From Bradyrhizobium iriomotense (GTDB lineage Bacteria > Pseudomonadota > Alphaproteobacteria > Rhizobiales > Xanthobacteraceae), in the NCBI RefSeq assembly GCF_018130765.1, contig NZ_JAFCJZ010000010.1, forward strand, positions 186,001 through 250,000: 64,000 bases of DNA, given 5' to 3'. Of the stretch, positions 62,185 to 64,000 are shown piece by piece. Both the position numbers and the translations under genes were made by a program. Positions within the stretch are counted from its first letter, which is position 1, and every line of letters starts with the position of its first letter. Below the pieces are notes generated by a model. That model saw only the letters and a program-made list of their open reading frames with translations. It made no database searches and was not told where the DNA came from.

Positions 62185-64000
62185 CTAAAACCAACCCCCC
62201 GGCATGGCTTGGACTAAAGCACGGGCGTACGCCGCAGCAACCAACGCGGCGTAGTTCTGCCAGACGTCGCTCTTTGCCTTATCGCAATAGTCGCAAATCC
62301 CTCGGACGACAAAAATATCCTTGTTGGCGTGCCACGCAGCGTCTTGCACCCCGCTTGCTTCCATCTCCACCGCTCGGACGTTGAAGCGTTCTCTCAACTG
62401 ATCGCGCGTCGCGGCATTCTTCAGTAACGTGTCCGCGGCTGCGATGACGCCTGAAAACACCCTTGGCAGCCCGTCGCGCCGTTGCCCATCAGGTGGATGG
62501 CCGATGATTTCCGCGCCGTTGTGGAGCACATCTGTTTCGTTGGCCGGACGCGCGTAATCGGCGCCAAGGCGATCAAGTGCAGATGCGGCAATTGCATCCC
62601 ACGGCCGCCGCCCCATCAACGCTTCAGCCTGAAGGCGTGCCGCCATCCCCATTAATGTTGCACTGGCCCTTTGCGGCGCACTGCGAATCTCGCGCCCATC
62701 GACTGTCTCTTTAACGAAGTCGTGCGCAATGATCCCATTGCCCCCGGACGTAACGATATCACCCAATCTCACATGCTCGTCTGCTCTTTCGTGATTAGGG
62801 CAGCCACCAGCGATTCCGACCATTACGATATGCTCAAGTTGCGGAAATGATCGCAAAGCATTCGTCGTCAGCGCACTGGCGTTCAGCGTCCCCATACCGG
62901 AAGATGCCGTCAGTACCTCGCGCCGTACATGGTTGTGCTCATAAACACCGATCTCGTAAAAGTTGGGATCACCCGGCACACCGAGCGTTTCGCTTGAATC
63001 GAACGTTGCCATCACCGCGGCGGCTTCTTTAGGAAGCGCAGTTACTAGTAGAACCTTTATTTTTTTGGCTCTCTGCAAGGGCGTTTCCGGACCGTCGAAT
63101 GAACGCACGCGTTGTGGCACGTGATCATAACCAAATAGATCAGCGCCCTCCGCGTCATAAGCGATGACGCGCATCGTAGTGCGCAATTCAGTTCCGCGTG
63201 CTGCCGATTCAAGACGGCTCCGCGTTAGCGAGTTTGTAGGAGCATCCCTGTAAATCTGCAACACTGGCTCCTTATAGAGCGAGCATTTTGCCGACTGTGC
63301 CGCCATGTGCTCCAAGAGACGTTGACGGACGCTTTCGGTCTGTTCGTCGGGCCACCATTCTAATACGAGCTCTTCAATGGAGTCGAAGAAGGTGTCTCGC
63401 AAACCTATCGCCAGCCCGTTGCGTGCCTCATCCGATTTGTCCTCCGATCCCTGCACGAGCAAGTCGAGATTCTTTCTCGCCGCAGCGGCATTGCTCGCGA
63501 TTGTCTGATACACATACTTTCTGACCTTTTCGGGCCGCCCTTCAATTTCCTTTAGCTTTACTCCAAGCGCTTTAGGTCCCAACGTCTTGTTTTCGCAAAT
63601 TGCCCACACTGAGTACTGCGCAACTATTCTGTCATCGTGCCCATTCAAACTCCCTATGACTTGACGATTTTCGAACTTGGCGTCAAAAAAATTCTCTGGC
63701 GCCTTGCCAAGACCAATCAAAATCGATGCTAGCCTCAGTTGAGGGATATCGGCAGTGTCAATGTTGATCCGCGTGCCACGAAGTTCTTCATTGAAGCTGG
63801 TACTCTGTTGAGCCGCAGCAAGAAGAATGGCCCCCTCGATAGGCAAGTTGGCGCTCTTCAGTTGGCGACGGGCTTCTTCCGCGTCAACGATCGCGCAAAG
63901 GGCTGCGATACCTGCGGCCAAAATATCAGGGTCAGATTCGTTGCGCTTGATCGCCTCCAAAACTGCGGCGACTTGTTCTTTCGTGCCGATAAGAGCTAGG
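62185..64000 (-). CDS. HEAT-like repeat protein with C-terminal nucleoside phosphorylase (MTAN/PNP) domain (5' partial)
   Basis: At least 604 residues; the frame stays open at the window edge, so the N-terminus is missing. Counting from the TTG at 63960: residues ~1-270 are amphipathic helices in repeated pairs (RIVAQYSVWAI, PEKVRKYVYQTIASN, ESVRQRLLEHM), resembling HEAT repeats. Residues ~300-585 are a purine nucleoside phosphorylase/nucleosidase domain: KVLLVTALPKEAAAV, SSGMGTLNAS, VGIAGGCPNH with HVRLGDIV, VEMEASGV (catalytic Glu), RGICDYCDKAKSDVWQNYAA (catalytic Asp in CDYCD). Such large sensor-plus-PNP proteins act as nucleotide-destroying immune effectors in bacteria and fungi; the role here is inferred. 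Local base composition is much lower in GC than the core (63541-63600: 24 of 60). Confidence 0.85.
   Translation of the reverse strand, partial: LALIGTKEQVAAVLEAIKRNESDPDILAAGIAALCAIVDAEEARRQLKSANLPIEGAILLAAAQQSTSFNEELRGTRINIDTADIPQLRLASILIGLGKAPENFFDAKFENRQVIGSLNGHDDRIVAQYSVWAICENKTLGPKALGVKLKEIEGRPEKVRKYVYQTIASNAAAARKNLDLLVQGSEDKSDEARNGLAIGLRDTFFDSIEELVLEWWPDEQTESVRQRLLEHMAAQSAKCSLYKEPVLQIYRDAPTNSLTRSRLESAARGTELRTTMRVIAYDAEGADLFGYDHVPQRVRSFDGPETPLQRAKKIKVLLVTALPKEAAAVMATFDSSETLGVPGDPNFYEIGVYEHNHVRREVLTASSGMGTLNASALTTNALRSFPQLEHIVMVGIAGGCPNHERADEHVRLGDIVTSGGNGIIAHDFVKETVDGREIRSAPQRASATLMGMAARLQAEALMGRRPWDAIAASALDRLGADYARPANETDVLHNGAEIIGHPPDGQRRDGLPRVFSGVIAAADTLLKNAATRDQLRERFNVRAVEMEASGVQDAAWHANKDIFVVRGICDYCDKAKSDVWQNYAALVAAAYARALVQAMPGGWF

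Overview
The window is chromosomal DNA of an alphaproteobacterium, most probably Bradyrhizobium or a close relative in the Nitrobacteraceae. The evidence is the very GC-rich coding sequence, the rhizobial type of palindromic intergenic repeats, the ParB/parS cluster with the alphaproteobacterial gene order mnmE-mnmG-rsmG-parA-parB-holA-lptE-leuS, the hslUV-Smr-mltA-Tim44-secB-dnaQ-coaE-maf-PPSR block, and the paired glnK-amtB units. Identity is inferred from gene content; no alignment was possible.

Region by region. 1-10819: protein quality control and envelope genes (hslV partial, GNAT, DUF2585, hslU, a membrane protein, Smr, mltA, Tim44-like, secB) and the leftward block dnaQ-coaE-maf-PPSR. 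10820-11276: an intergenic region flanked by divergent genes that looks like the replication origin; it has five GANTC sites, an AT-rich palindrome and a CtrA-like site. 11277-24707: hemJ, rho with an intrinsic terminator, mnmE, mnmG, rsmG, parA, parB with five exact parS palindromes and one variant, then holA, lptE and leuS on the other strand. 24903-33347: c-di-GMP enzymes, YggS, a hydratase, an L,D-transpeptidase, a CenR-like response regulator, a cyclic-nucleotide-binding protein, xthA and lolA. 33443-37765: ftsK, an aminotransferase and a GFA protein.

37863-43324: two glnK-amtB nitrogen-sensing and ammonium-uptake units on the minus strand. They are separated by a ClpP paralogue, an SRPBCC/ArsR pair and a degenerate remnant of a third amtB 3' end. 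A near-consensus sigma-54 element lies in front of the first unit. 45421-50587: a catabolic operon (acyl-CoA ligase, MaoC-type hydratase, family III CoA-transferase, Bug-type binding protein) with a divergent IclR regulator and a perfect operator palindrome between them. 50836-61059: thioesterase, Ubi hydroxylase, Trm112-like, a TetR unit with two operator palindromes, a PepSY-like/cytochrome b561 pair, a large MHYT-PAS-GGDEF-EAL protein, a LON-domain protein and a thioredoxin-TPR protein.

61335-64000: a tRNA-Gly(GCC) gene followed by a visibly less GC-rich accessory segment. It holds an ORF broken by an in-frame TAG, a 31-codon membrane ORF backed by an intrinsic terminator, and a large protein (running off the right edge) that joins a HEAT-like helical region to a C-terminal nucleoside phosphorylase/nucleosidase domain. 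That architecture is typical of immune-type effector proteins, so this is the best candidate for an undescribed defence system in the window. At least 17 intergenic palindromic repeats, in about six families, are scattered through the rest of the window.
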